DNA from: Mycolicibacillus parakoreensis
Lineage (GTDB): Bacteria; Actinomycetota; Actinomycetes; Mycobacteriales; Mycobacteriaceae
Length of the DNA stretch: 64,000 nucleotides
Assembly (NCBI RefSeq): GCF_022370835.2
Contig: NZ_CP092365.1
Span: 372,001 to 436,000 of the forward strand
Direction: 5' to 3'
The notes beneath the pieces were generated by a model. It worked only from the letters and a program-made list of their open reading frames with translations, did no database searches and was not told where the DNA came from. Below are positions 49,502-58,751 of this stretch, piece after piece; the first letter of the stretch is position 1; every line of letters starts with the position of its first letter. The translations under genes and the position numbers were made by a program.

Positions 49502-50662
49502 GTGCACGAGGTCGAGGAGTTCCGGGCCGAGGTCCGCGCGTGGCTGGCCGACAACCTGGTCGGCGAGTTCGCCGAGCTCAAGGGCCTGGGCGGGCCGGGG
49601 CGCGAACACGAGGCGTTCGAGGAGCGCCTGGCGTGGAACCGGCACCTGGCCGCCGCCGGGCTGACCTGCCTGGGCTGGCCGGTCGAACACGGCGGGCGCG
49701 GGCTGTCGGTGGCCCACCGGGTGGCGTTCTACGAGGAGTACGCGCGCGCCGACGCCCCCGACAAGGTCAACCACCTCGGCGAGGAGCTGCTCGGCCCGAC
49801 CCTGATCGCGTTCGGCACGCCGGCCCAGCAGCAGCGGTTTCTACCCGGCATCCGCGACGTCACCGAGCTGTGGTGCCAGGGCTACTCCGAGCCCGACGCC
49901 GGGTCCGATCTGGCGAATGTGGCCACCACCGCGGCGCTGCGGTCGGACTCCGACGGCGAGCGCTGGGTGATCAACGGCCAGAAGGTGTGGACCTCGCTGG
50001 CGCACCTGTCGCAGTGGTGTTTCGTCATCGCCCGCACCGAGAAGGGCTCGCGGCGGCACGCCGGGCTGTCCTACCTGCTGGTGCCGCTGGACCAGCCCGG
50101 GGTGCAGATCCGTCCGATCAACCAGCTCACCGGCACCTCGGAGTTCAACGAGGTGTTCTTCGACGACGCGGTCACCGACGCCGACCTGGTGGTCGGCGAA
50201 CCCGGCGACGGCTGGCGGGTCGCGATGGGCACCCTGACCTTCGAGCGCGGCGTGTCCACCCTGGGCCAGCAGATCCGCTACGCCCGCGAGCTGGCCGCGC
50301 TCGCCGACCTCGCGCAGCGCAGCGGGGCGGCCGGCGACCCGCTGATCGCCGCGCGGCTGACCCGCGCCTGGGTGGGGCTGCAGGTGATGCGCTCCTATGC
50401 GCTGGCCACCATGGACGTCGAACAGCCGGGTCAAGACAACGTCTCGAAGCTGTTGTGGGCCAACTGGCACCGCGACCTGGGGGAGTTGGCGATGGACATC
50501 ATCGGCAAGCCCGGGCTGGTGCTCGCCGACGGCGAATTCGACGAGTGGCAGCGGCTGTATCTGTTCACCCGCTCCGACACCCTCTACGGCGGCTCCAACG
50601 AGATCCAACGCAACATCATCGCCGAGCGCGTTCTCGGCCTACCCCGGGAGGCGAAGGGATGA
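49502..50662 (+). CDS. fadE30: Acyl-CoA dehydrogenase FadE30
   Basis: FadE30 dehydrogenates HIP-type CoA esters early in C/D-ring degradation. The 386-residue protein has the full acyl-CoA dehydrogenase layout: CQGYSEPDAGSDLANV, VINGQKVWTSLAH, GTSEFNEVFFDDAV, YGGSNEIQRNIIAERVLGLPREAKG. No ribosome binding site is seen, in line with a leaderless start. The stop overlaps ipdF by ATGA. It corresponds to Rv3560c. Confidence 0.94.
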   Translation: MHEVEEFRAEVRAWLADNLVGEFAELKGLGGPGREHEAFEERLAWNRHLAAAGLTCLGWPVEHGGRGLSVAHRVAFYEEYARADAPDKVNHLGEELLGPTLIAFGTPAQQQRFLPGIRDVTELWCQGYSEPDAGSDLANVATTAALRSDSDGERWVINGQKVWTSLAHLSQWCFVIARTEKGSRRHAGLSYLLVPLDQPGVQIRPINQLTGTSEFNEVFFDDAVTDADLVVGEPGDGWRVAMGTLTFERGVSTLGQQIRYARELAALADLAQRSGAAGDPLIAARLTRAWVGLQVMRSYALATMDVEQPGQDNVSKLLWANWHRDLGELAMDIIGKPGLVLADGEFDEWQRLYLFTRSDTLYGGSNEIQRNIIAERVLGLPREAKG

Positions 50663-51453
50663 GCACCGGACTGCATCAGGCCCCGGCCGAGATCGGCGGC
50701 CACGGGCTGCTGGCCGGCAAGGTGGTGGTGGTCACCGCCGCCGCCGGCACCGGGATCGGCTCGGCGGTGGCCCGCCGCGCGCTGGCCGAGGGCGCCGACG
50801 TGATGATCTCCGACCACCACGAACGCCGGCTCGGCGAGACCCGCGACGAGCTCGCGGCGCTCGACGCCGGCCGGGTCGAGGCGGTGGTGGCCGACGTCAC
50901 CTCCACCGCGCAGGTCGACGCGTTGATCGCCTCGACCACCGCGCGGCTGGGCCGTCTCGACGTGCTGGTCAACAACGCCGGGCTGGGCGGGCAGACCCCG
51001 GTGATCGAGATGACCGACGACGAGTGGGACCGGGTGCTCAACGTCTCGCTGACCTCGGTGATGCGCGCCACCCGCGCGGCGCTGCGGTACTTCCGCGACG
51101 CCGGGCACGGCGGGGCGATCGTCAACAACGCCAGCGTGCTGGGCTGGCGCGCCCAGCACTCCCAGGCGCACTACGCCGCCGCGAAGGCCGGGGTCATGGC
51201 GCTGACCCGGTGTTCGGCGATCGAGGCCGCCGAGTACGGGGTGCGCATCAACGCGGTCTCCCCGTCGATCGCCCGGCACAAGTTCCTGGAGAAGACCAGC
51301 TCGGTGGAGTTGCTGGACCGCCTCGCCGAGGGGGAGGCGTTCGGCCGGGCCGCCGAGCCGTGGGAGGTGGCCGCCACCATCGCGTTTCTGGCCAGCGGCT
51401 ACTCCAGCTACCTGACCGGCGAGGTGATCTCGGTGTCCTCGCAGCATCCGTGA
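50659..51453 (+). CDS. ipdF: Short-chain dehydrogenase IpdF-like
   Basis: A 264-residue SDR with the cofactor loop TAAAGTGIGSAVAR, NNAG, and the active-site Ser and YxxxK in SVLGWRAQHSQAHYAAAK. It corresponds to Rv3559c (IpdF), assigned to oxidation of the hydroxyl on a HIP-derived CoA intermediate. It sits between fadE30 and kstR2 and is coupled to fadE30. Confidence 0.88.
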   Translation: MSTGLHQAPAEIGGHGLLAGKVVVVTAAAGTGIGSAVARRALAEGADVMISDHHERRLGETRDELAALDAGRVEAVVADVTSTAQVDALIASTTARLGRLDVLVNNAGLGGQTPVIEMTDDEWDRVLNVSLTSVMRATRAALRYFRDAGHGGAIVNNASVLGWRAQHSQAHYAAAKAGVMALTRCSAIEAAEYGVRINAVSPSIARHKFLEKTSSVELLDRLAEGEAFGRAAEPWEVAATIAFLASGYSSYLTGEVISVSSQHP

Positions 51454-51457
51454 GCCG

Positions 51458-52063
51458 GTGAGCACAGCGATGAGCCGCAGGGAGGAGCTGCTGGATCTGG
51501 CGGCGGCGATGTTCGCCGAGCGGGGTCTGCGCGCGACCACCGTGCGCGACATCGCCGACGGTGCCGGGATCCTCTCCGGCAGCCTGTATCACCACTTCTC
51601 CTCCAAGGAGGAGATGGTCGACGAGGTGCTGCGCAGCTTTTTGGACTGGCTGTTCACCCGCTACCGCCAGATCGTCGCCGAGCAGCCCCACCCGCTGGCC
51701 CGCCTGCAGGGGCTGTTCATGGCCTCGTTCGAAGCGATCGAGGACCGGTACGCCCAGGTCGTCATCTACCAGGACGAGGCCAAACGGCTGTCCACCCAGC
51801 CGCGCTTCGCCTACCTGGAGGAACGCAACCGCCAGCAGCGGCGCATGTGGGTCGACGTGCTCGGCGAGGGCATCGCGGCGGGCATGTTCCGCGCCGACCT
51901 CGACGTCGACCTGGTCTACCGGTTCATCCGCGACACCACCTGGGGGTCGGTGCGCTGGTACTCCCCGGGCGGGCCCTACACCGCCGAACAGGTGGGACGC
52001 AGATACCTCGCGATCGTGTTGGGCGGGATCACCGCCACCTCACCAACCCCAGAAGGAGTCTAG
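51458..52063 (+). CDS. kstR2: TetR-family repressor KstR2
   Basis: KstR2 represses the HIP-degradation regulon and responds to HIP-CoA. The 201-residue protein has an N-terminal HTH (TTVRDIADGAGILSGSLYHHFSSKEEMVDEVLRSF) and a ligand domain ending VGRRYLAIVLGGIT, very like Rv3557c. M. tuberculosis has a PPE gene (Rv3558) just upstream that is absent here, so kstR2 follows ipdF after four bases. An ATG 12 bases downstream of the GTG is also possible. Confidence 0.94.
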   Translation: MSTAMSRREELLDLAAAMFAERGLRATTVRDIADGAGILSGSLYHHFSSKEEMVDEVLRSFLDWLFTRYRQIVAEQPHPLARLQGLFMASFEAIEDRYAQVVIYQDEAKRLSTQPRFAYLEERNRQQRRMWVDVLGEGIAAGMFRADLDVDLVYRFIRDTTWGSVRWYSPGGPYTAEQVGRRYLAIVLGGITATSPTPEGV

Positions 52064-52065
52064 AA

Positions 52066-53244
52066 ATGTCCGACACCCCCCAGATCTCGCAGGCCTACGT
52101 CGTCGACGCGGTGCGCACCGCGATCGGCAAACGCAACGGGTCGCTGGCCGGGATGCACCCGATCGACCTGGGCGCCACCGCGTTCCAGGGACTGCTGGAC
52201 CGCGTCGACGTCGACCCCGACGCCGTCGACGACGTCGTCGCCGGCTGTGTGGACGCGATCGGCGGGCAGGCCGGCAACATCGGCCGGCTGGCCTGGCTGG
52301 CCGCCGGCTACTCCGAGGCGGTGCCCGGGGTCACCGTCGACCGCCAATGCGGCTCCAGCCAGCAGGCGATCTCGTTCGGCGCCCAGGCGATCATGTCGCG
52401 CACCGCGGACCTCATCGTCGCCGGCGGCATGCAGAACATGAGCCAGATCCCGATCTCCTCGGCGATGACCGCCGGCGAGCAGTTCGGCTTCACCTCCCCG
52501 ACCAACGAGTCGGCCAAATGGCTGGCCCGCTACGGCGACCAGGAGATCTCGCAGTTCCGCGGCGCGGAGCTGATCGCCGAGAAATGGGACCTGTCGCGTG
52601 AGGAGATGGAGCGGTTCGCGTTGGGCAGCCACCAGCGGGCCTTCACCGCGATCGCCGAGGGCCGCTTCGCAAGCGAGATCCTGCCGGTCACCGTCGACGG
52701 CGCGGAGTTCCGGGTCGACGAGGGCCCGCGCGAATCCACCCTGGAGAAGATGGCCGGGCTCAAGCCGCTGGTCGACGGCGGGCGGTTGACCGCCGCGCTG
52801 GCCAGCCAGATCTCCGACGGCGCCTCGGCGGTGCTGCTCGCCTCCGAGCGGGCCCTGGCCGACCACGGCCTGACCCCGCGGGCGCGGATCCACCACATCA
52901 GCGCCCGCGGCGACGACCCGGTGTTCATGCTGACCGGGCCGATCCCGGCCACCCGCTACGCGCTGGAGCGCACCGGGCTGTCCATCGCCGACATCGACAC
53001 CGTCGAGATCAACGAGGCGTTCGCCCCGGTGGTGCTGGCCTGGCTCAAGGAGTTCGACATCGACCCGGCGAAGGTCAACCCCAACGGCGGGGCGATCGCG
53101 CTGGGCCACCCGCTCGGGGCGACCGGGGCGAAACTGTTCGCCACCATGCTCAACGAGCTGGAGCGCACCGGCGGGCGCTACGGGCTGCAGACCATGTGCG
53201 AGGGCGGCGGCACCGCCAACGTCACCATCATCGAGCGTCTGTAG
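52066..53244 (+). CDS. fadA6: Thiolase FadA6
   Basis: FadA6 is the thiolase for the last ring-derived CoA intermediates of HIP degradation. The 392-residue protein has the acyl-accepting Cys95 (VDRQCGSSQQA), NEAFA, GHPLGATGAK and the C-terminal CEGGGTAN with the second catalytic Cys. GAAGGAG lies nine bases before the ATG. It corresponds to Rv3556c. It is the last gene of the fadE30-ipdF-kstR2-fadA6 operon. Confidence 0.94.
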   Translation: MSDTPQISQAYVVDAVRTAIGKRNGSLAGMHPIDLGATAFQGLLDRVDVDPDAVDDVVAGCVDAIGGQAGNIGRLAWLAAGYSEAVPGVTVDRQCGSSQQAISFGAQAIMSRTADLIVAGGMQNMSQIPISSAMTAGEQFGFTSPTNESAKWLARYGDQEISQFRGAELIAEKWDLSREEMERFALGSHQRAFTAIAEGRFASEILPVTVDGAEFRVDEGPRESTLEKMAGLKPLVDGGRLTAALASQISDGASAVLLASERALADHGLTPRARIHHISARGDDPVFMLTGPIPATRYALERTGLSIADIDTVEINEAFAPVVLAWLKEFDIDPAKVNPNGGAIALGHPLGATGAKLFATMLNELERTGGRYGLQTMCEGGGTANVTIIERL

Positions 53245-53395
53245 CGCCGGCCACCCGCGCGGCCGCCGACGGCTGCGCCCGTCGGCGAGACCGGGTCAGC
53301 GCGTGGTAGCCGGAGATCGCCACCGGCAGCAACGCGGGGAGAAGCACCAGCAGGATCACCGCGAGCGGACCGAGGTAGGTGCTCAGATACGTCAT
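53228..53395 (-). CDS. Small membrane protein (55 residues)
   Basis: A short frame starts MTYLSTYLGPLAVILLVLL, with one membrane helix of about 22 residues followed by a Tyr/His turn and a basic, Arg-rich tail. AAAGG stands upstream of the ATG. It is divergent from the PucR gene and its 3' end overlaps fadA6 by 17 bases. The helix and the regulated-looking position make it a plausible gene; it is unrecognised. Confidence 0.5.
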   Translation of the reverse strand: MTYLSTYLGPLAVILLVLLPALLPVAISGYHALTRSRRRAQPSAAARVAGATDAR

Positions 53396-53561
53396 GGGCC
53401 GTCGCCTTTCCGGTGTGGGGTCGAGGTGGTCTCCGACGGTAGGAACCCCACCGGCGTGCCGCGACGTCGGCGGCCGACGAAGACCGCGCCCCGGGTTGTC
53501 CCCGGCCCACAACACCGCGGCGGGGGAAAGCAAACCGCCCGCCCCGGTGCGCGCCGGCGGC

Positions 53562-53567
53562 TAGCGT
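53562..53567 (+). promoter_or_regulatory. -10 box for the PucR gene
   Basis: TAGCGT ends eight bases before the ATG at 53576, consistent with a leaderless or very short leader. The 180-bp gap 53396-53575 holds the two divergent promoters and nothing else I can support. Confidence 0.45.
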
Positions 53568-53575
53568 CGGGCGGG

Positions 53576-54880
53576 ATGACCCCCGACGGCGCCCCGGACG
53601 GCACCGCCGTGGCGCAGCACGCCGCGGCGGTCGTCGAGCGGCTCACCGGCCGGCTCGCCGCGGTCAGCGACGACATCCAGCAGCTGGTGGTCGGCGAGGT
53701 CGCCGAGCTGCGCGGCGACGCCCAGCTGGTGCAGCTGCTGCGGGAGACGGTGATCACCAGCGTCGAGGTGTTCTTCTCCTCGATCCGCCACGGCATCCCG
53801 GTCGCCCACCTCGACGCGCCGCCCGCGGCGCTGGAGTACGCCCGCCGGCTGGCCCAACGCGACATCTCGGTCAACGCGCTGGTGCGCGGCTACCGCCTGG
53901 GGCACCGGGCGGCGCTGCGGGCGGTCATCGAGGCGGTCCGCGACGACGGGCTGGACCCCGCCCTGGGCTTCGCGGTCTACGACCGCATCGAGGACGTCTC
54001 CTTCGACTACATCGACCGGATCTCCGAACAGGTCGTCGCCGGCTACCAGGACGAACGCGACCAGTGGCTGCAGACCCGCAGCACACTGCGGGCGCTGCGG
54101 GTGCGCGAGGTGCTCGCCGGCGGTGAAATCGACATCGATGCGACGACCACCGCCTTGCGCTACCCGCTGCGCCACCGGCACCTCGGGGCGGTGCTGTGGT
54201 GCCCCGACGGCTGCGAGCAGGCCGGGTCGGCGGCGTTGGAGCAGAGGGTGCGCCACCTCGCCGAGGCGGTGCGCGCCCCGGCGGCCCCGCTGTTCGTCGC
54301 CGTCGACGAGGTCACCGGATGGGCCTGGATCCCCCTGCCCGACGCCGTGGCCGACCCGCTGCCGGCGCTGCGGGCCGCGGTCGGCGCCGACGGCCCGGCG
54401 GTGGCCGTCGGGCGCCCGCTGGCCGGGGTGGCCGGGTTCCGCCGCACCCACCGGCAGGCGCTCGCCACCCGCGCGGTGGCGCTGGCCACGCGCGGGGGCA
54501 GCCCGGCGCTGATCGCGGTCACCGACCCCGGGGTGGCCGTCACCGCCCTACTCGGCGGGGATGTGGAGGCCGCCGCCGGGTTCGTCGCCGACCAGCTCGG
54601 CGCGTTGGCCGCCGACACCGACGCCGATGCGCGGCTGCGCACCACCTTGCGGGTGTTCCTGGGCGCCGGATCCAGCTACACCGCGGCCGCCGCGCAGCTG
54701 CACCTGCACTACAACTCGGTGAAATACCGGGTGCAGCGCGCCGTCGAGCGCCGCGGCCGGCCGCTGGGCGGCGAGCGGCTCGACGTCGAGGTGGCGCTGC
54801 TGCTCTGCGACCGGTTCGGCACCGCGGTGCTCGACGAGCACCCCTCGACGAGCACCCCGGGAGGGGCCGTTACGGGCTGA
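53576..54880 (+). CDS. PucR/CdaR-family transcriptional regulator
   Basis: A 434-residue protein with an N-terminal helical sensing region (RsbR-like: DISVNALVRGYRLGHRAAL), a central GGDEF-like CdaR domain (about 180-340) and a C-terminal HTH_30 (LRVFLGAGSSYTAAAAQLHLHYNSVKYRVQRA). Such regulators activate catabolic genes in response to small acids or amines. Neighbours suggest control of the small membrane protein or the nearby formate dehydrogenase; this is a guess. Confidence 0.85.
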   Translation: MTPDGAPDGTAVAQHAAAVVERLTGRLAAVSDDIQQLVVGEVAELRGDAQLVQLLRETVITSVEVFFSSIRHGIPVAHLDAPPAALEYARRLAQRDISVNALVRGYRLGHRAALRAVIEAVRDDGLDPALGFAVYDRIEDVSFDYIDRISEQVVAGYQDERDQWLQTRSTLRALRVREVLAGGEIDIDATTTALRYPLRHRHLGAVLWCPDGCEQAGSAALEQRVRHLAEAVRAPAAPLFVAVDEVTGWAWIPLPDAVADPLPALRAAVGADGPAVAVGRPLAGVAGFRRTHRQALATRAVALATRGGSPALIAVTDPGVAVTALLGGDVEAAAGFVADQLGALAADTDADARLRTTLRVFLGAGSSYTAAAAQLHLHYNSVKYRVQRAVERRGRPLGGERLDVEVALLLCDRFGTAVLDEHPSTSTPGGAVTG

Positions 54881-55469
54881 GGATCTCCCCGGTGTGGGCG
54901 TCGATGTTGTACTCGGTCTTCGCCCCGTCGGCGCCGAGCAGCTCGACCTCCCAGATCACCGCGTCGTCGGCGTTGCTGTCGATCTCCAGCTCGCCGAACT
55001 GCGCGCCCGGCAGGTCGTCGCTGGCGGTCTGCAGCGCCTGCTCGGCGGTGACGGTGATGCCCTCGAGTTTGGCGATGTCGTCGTCGGGCTCCTCCTCGGG
55101 CTGCTGGGAGAGCACGGTGTGGCCGGTCTCGTCGAGGAGCACCGTGTGCTGCACCCCGTCGGCGGCGACCTTCGCCTCGAACTGCAGCTGATCGCCCTCG
55201 CGCTCGGTCTCCAGGTCGAACACCTGCCCACCGGGCACGGCCGTGGCCGCGGTGGCCAGCGCGCTGAGTGCGGATTCGACCGCCGCCGCCTGCGCGGTGC
55301 CCGCCTCGCCGGTGGTGCTGGTCGGGGTCGCCGGTGCGGTGGACACCGAGGTGGTCACCGTCGTCTCGGTCAGCTCCGGGCTCTCCGGCTCGTTGCTGCT
55401 GCAGGCCGCCACGGTGAACGCGGCCAGCCCGGCGGCGGCGGTGGCGGCGGTGGTGCGGGCGAATCTCAT
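54870..55469 (-). CDS. PepSY-domain lipoprotein
   Basis: A 199-residue lipoprotein with signal peptide and lipobox FTVAAC, a Thr/Ser-rich linker and two PepSY-like segments; the second, ITVTAEQALQTASDDLPGAQFGELEI and then IWEVELLGADGAKTEYNIDAHTGEIL, is clear. PepSY proteins modulate or inhibit extracytoplasmic proteases or bind ligands. GAGGAG precedes the ATG. The 3' end overlaps the PucR gene by 11 bases. Confidence 0.82.
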   Translation of the reverse strand: MRFARTTAATAAAGLAAFTVAACSSNEPESPELTETTVTTSVSTAPATPTSTTGEAGTAQAAAVESALSALATAATAVPGGQVFDLETEREGDQLQFEAKVAADGVQHTVLLDETGHTVLSQQPEEEPDDDIAKLEGITVTAEQALQTASDDLPGAQFGELEIDSNADDAVIWEVELLGADGAKTEYNIDAHTGEILSP

Positions 55470-55534
55470 CGGACACTCCTCACTGATCGGTTTCCCCTAC
55501 CGTTCTACCCGGTTCGCGCCGCCGGTATGCCCGT

Positions 55535-56686
55535 TCAGCGGTAGGAGTGCGCGCCGGTGCCGGCCAGCGCGCCGTCGGCGACGATCAGATACTCCGGGCG
55601 GATCGGGCGCCCGGCCAGCCAGTCCTCGAGGATCTCGCGGGTGCCGGCCGCGTAGCGGGCCTGCGCCGACAGCGTGCTGCCCGAGACGTGCGGGGTCATC
55701 GCGTGATGCGGCATGGTCCGCCACGCATGGTCGGCGGCCGGCGGCTGCGGATGCCACACGTCGCCGGCGTAGCCGGCCAGCTGCCCGCTCTCCAGCGCGG
55801 CGACGATCGCGTCCGGCACGGTCTCCTCGGCGCGCGCGGTGTTGACCAGATACGACCCGCGGCGCATCGAGTTCAGCAGCGTCTCGTCGAACATGCCGCG
55901 GGTGCCGGCATACAGCGGGGAGTGCACCGAGACGATGTCGACCGCCGCGGCCAGCGACGCCGCGTCGGGGTGGAACCTCAGCCCCAGGTCGCGTTCGACC
56001 TCGGCGGGCAGCCGGTGGATGTCGGTGTAGTGCAACCGCACCCCGAACGGTTTCATCCGCTCGAGCACCGCGCGGCCGATCCGCCCGGCCGCGATCACCC
56101 CGAAGTCCATGCCCTCCACGTCGTAGGCGCGGGCCACGCAGTCGGCGATGTTCCAGCCGCCGTCGACGGCGTAGCGGTGCGACGGCACGAAGTTGCGCAC
56201 CAGCGCCAACGTCTGCATCACCGCATGCTCGGCCACGCTGACGCTGTTGGAGTAGGTCTCCTCGGCGACGGTGATGCCGCGGGCCTTGGCCGCCTCCAGA
56301 TCGACGTGATCGGAGCCGATCCCGGCGGTCAGCGCCAGCTTCAGCTTCGGCGCCTTGGCGATGCGCTCGGCGGACAGGTACGCCGGCCAGAACGGCTGGG
56401 AGATGACGATGTCGGCGTCGGGCAGTTCGCGCTCGAAGACGCTGTCGGGGCCGTCCTTGTCGGAGGTGACCACCAGTTCATGGCCGTTGTCGGCGAAGAA
56501 CTTCCGCAGCCCGAGCGCCCCGGAGACACAGCCGAGCAGCTCCCCGGGGGCGAAGTCGATCCGCGACGGGGTCGGCAGCGTGCTGCCGTCGGGGTAGGCG
56601 TCGAGCACCGGGATGTCGTCGCGGGCGTAGACCGGCGGGTAGCCGTCGACCGGGTCGGGGTAGAGCACCATCACGCATTTGGCCAT
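55535..56686 (-). CDS. fdh: NAD-dependent formate dehydrogenase
   Basis: A 383-residue D-2-hydroxyacid-dehydrogenase-fold enzyme that oxidises formate to CO2 with NAD. It closely follows the Pseudomonas FDH pattern: VFERELPDADIVISQPFWPAYL, ALTAGIGSDHVDL, SVAEHAVMQTLALVRN, GGWNIADCVARAYDVEGM, the coenzyme loop AAGRIG, the catalytic Arg in NTARA, the Gln in WHPQP and the His in MTPHVSG. No metal or Fe-S site is present. A LysR gene precedes it on the same strand. It is embedded among HIP-degradation genes. Confidence 0.93.
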   Translation of the reverse strand: MAKCVMVLYPDPVDGYPPVYARDDIPVLDAYPDGSTLPTPSRIDFAPGELLGCVSGALGLRKFFADNGHELVVTSDKDGPDSVFERELPDADIVISQPFWPAYLSAERIAKAPKLKLALTAGIGSDHVDLEAAKARGITVAEETYSNSVSVAEHAVMQTLALVRNFVPSHRYAVDGGWNIADCVARAYDVEGMDFGVIAAGRIGRAVLERMKPFGVRLHYTDIHRLPAEVERDLGLRFHPDAASLAAAVDIVSVHSPLYAGTRGMFDETLLNSMRRGSYLVNTARAEETVPDAIVAALESGQLAGYAGDVWHPQPPAADHAWRTMPHHAMTPHVSGSTLSAQARYAAGTREILEDWLAGRPIRPEYLIVADGALAGTGAHSYR

Positions 56687-56757
56687 GCGGTCAGTCTCGG
56701 GTGCCGCGGGCGGCGCTGTCCAAGACCGGCCGCCGACCACACGATAGGCGGCGCCGA

Positions 56758-57657
56758 TCAGCGCTGGTCGGCGATGGTGAGGCCGTCGCGGGCGGCGGCG
56801 CGAAACGCCCGCGCCAGCACCGAGCCGGGCTCGGCGGCGGCGGTGGCCACCGCCACCGTGGCCGTCACCGCCGGTTCGGGGCGCACCACCTGGAGCTCCG
56901 CCGGGCGCCCCAGGGTGCGCAGCCAGGTGTGCGGGATGATGCTGGCCCACCGCCCGGTGCGCACATGCGCCAGCAGCGTGGCGATCGAGTCGGTCTCCAC
57001 CTGCGGGGTCGCGGTGAGTCCCTGGGCGGCCAGCGCCGCGTCGACCAGCCGGCGCCCGCGCATCCCGGCGGCCAGCAGGCACAGCGGCAGGCCCAGGATC
57101 GCCGGCCAACTCAGCTGCGCCGGCTGCCCGTCGAGCAGCCCGGGCGCGGCGATCAGCACGTGGCGTTCGGTGTAGAGCGCGGTCAGTGTCACCGCGGTGG
57201 TGTCCTGGGCGTCGGGATAGACGATGCCGGCGTCGAGTTCGAAGCGGCGGATCCGCGCGATGACGTCGGCGGAGCGCAGGCTGGTCTCCAGCTGCACGCG
57301 CACCAGCGGGTGGGCGGCGCAGAACGCGTCGGTGAGCAGCGCCACGCTGGCCGCGGCCGCCGGGATCACCCCGAGGCGCAGCTGCCCGGTGAGCCCGGTG
57401 CGCAGCGCGGTCACCTCGTGTTTGAGTGAGTCGTGGTCGGCGAGGATGCGCCGCGCCCACAGCACCAGCCGCTCGCCCTCCGGTGTCAGGCCCTCGAAAC
57501 GCTGGTCGCGCCGCACCAGCGGGACACCGAGTTCGTGTTCCAGTTTGCGCAGCGCCTCCGAGAGCGCCGGCTGCGAGACGTGGCAGGCGGCCGCCGCACG
57601 GGCGAAATGCCGTTCGCGGGCCAACGCCACGAAATACTCGAGTTGGCGCAGCTGCAT
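56758..57657 (-). CDS. LysR-family transcriptional regulator
   Basis: A 299-residue LysR protein with N-terminal winged HTH (LRQLEYFVALARERHFARAAAACHVSQPALSEALRKLE) and a periplasmic-binding-protein-like effector domain. It is oriented towards fdh, 71 bp upstream, an uncommon layout since LysR genes are usually divergent from their target. It may be cotranscribed with fdh. The effector is unknown. Confidence 0.9.
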   Translation of the reverse strand: MQLRQLEYFVALARERHFARAAAACHVSQPALSEALRKLEHELGVPLVRRDQRFEGLTPEGERLVLWARRILADHDSLKHEVTALRTGLTGQLRLGVIPAAAASVALLTDAFCAAHPLVRVQLETSLRSADVIARIRRFELDAGIVYPDAQDTTAVTLTALYTERHVLIAAPGLLDGQPAQLSWPAILGLPLCLLAAGMRGRRLVDAALAAQGLTATPQVETDSIATLLAHVRTGRWASIIPHTWLRTLGRPAELQVVRPEPAVTATVAVATAAAEPGSVLARAFRAAARDGLTIADQR

Positions 57658-57683
57658 GCCCTATTCGATCACGGGCGCCGTGC

Positions 57684-58751
57684 TCAGCAGATCAGCGCCG
57701 ACGCGGCCCGCAGCTGCGCGACGGCCTCGACCACGATCTCGTCGATGAGCTGCGCGCACGACGGCAGGTCCGCGACGATGCCGGCCACCTGGCCGGAGGC
57801 CAGCACCCCGGCGTCGGTGTTGCCCTCGACCAGCCCGGCCTTGAGCAGCATCGGGGTGTTGGCGGCCATCACCACCTGCGACCAGGTCAGCTCCTTGCCG
57901 GACCGCATCGCCAGGCCGTCTTTGACCATCGACCCCCAGCTCATCTGCGACATCTTTTTGAACTTGGCGGCGTTGCGCACCGCGGCGGTGAACCCGCGCA
58001 GCCGCGAGCCGCCCTCCAGTTTCTCCACCAGCCCGGTGCGCAGCACCCGGTGCGGCATGCCGTCGACGCGGGTGGAGACCACGGTGCCGTCCAGCCCGGC
58101 GGCCAGATACCGCTGTTTGACCGCGTCGGGCACCGTCGAATCGGAGGTGAGCAGAAACCGGGTGCCCATGGCCACCCCGGCGGCCCCGTAGCTCAGGGCG
58201 GCGGCCAGCCCCCGGCCGTCGAAGAACCCGCCGGCGGCGATGACCAGCAGGTCGGTGTCGGCGACCGCGTCGAGCACCGACGGCAGCAGCAAGGTGGTGG
58301 CCACCGGGCCGGTGTGCCCGCCGCCCTCGCCGCCCTGGACGATCACCGCGTCCGCACCCCACGACGCGACCTTCTTGGCGTGTTTGGCCGCCCCCACCGA
58401 CGGGATCACCACCGCGCCGGCGTTTTTCAGTTTCTCGATCAGCTCCGGTTTCGGCGCCAGCGCGAACGAGGCGACCTTGACCCCTTCGCGGATCATCAGG
58501 TCCACCCGCTCGTCGGCGTCGGCGGCGTCGGCGCGGATGTTGACCCCGAACGGCTTGTCGGTGCCGGCCTTGACCTTGGCGATCGCGGCGGCCAGCTCGT
58601 CGAGGGTCATCGTCGCCGAGGCGAGGATGCCCAGCCCGCCGGCGTTGGCGGTGGCGGTCACCAGCCGGGCCCCGGCCACCCAGCCCATCCCGGTCTGCAC
58701 CACCGGGTGGTCGATCCCGATCAGATCGGTCAGCGGGGTGCGCAGTCGCAT
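57684..58751 (-). CDS. ipdC: IpdC flavin-dependent HIP-pathway reductase (nitronate-monooxygenase-like)
   Basis: A 355-residue FMN-binding TIM-barrel of the 2-nitropropane dioxygenase family: QTGMGWVAGARLVTATANAGGLGILA, VQGGEGGGHTG, AAGGFFDGRGLAAAL and GVAMGTRFL. It corresponds to IpdC (Rv3553), which acts on a HIP-derived CoA intermediate, not on nitronates. It overlaps ipdB by TAATG. It ends the echA20-ipdA-ipdB-ipdC operon. Confidence 0.92.
   Translation of the reverse strand: MRLRTPLTDLIGIDHPVVQTGMGWVAGARLVTATANAGGLGILASATMTLDELAAAIAKVKAGTDKPFGVNIRADAADADERVDLMIREGVKVASFALAPKPELIEKLKNAGAVVIPSVGAAKHAKKVASWGADAVIVQGGEGGGHTGPVATTLLLPSVLDAVADTDLLVIAAGGFFDGRGLAAALSYGAAGVAMGTRFLLTSDSTVPDAVKQRYLAAGLDGTVVSTRVDGMPHRVLRTGLVEKLEGGSRLRGFTAAVRNAAKFKKMSQMSWGSMVKDGLAMRSGKELTWSQVVMAANTPMLLKAGLVEGNTDAGVLASGQVAGIVADLPSCAQLIDEIVVEAVAQLRAASALIC

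Noticed and set aside
55535..57460. Extended 641-codon version of formate dehydrogenase
   Set aside because: The first 257 codons overlap the LysR gene in another frame; the FDH family start MAKCVMVLYPDP is at 56686.
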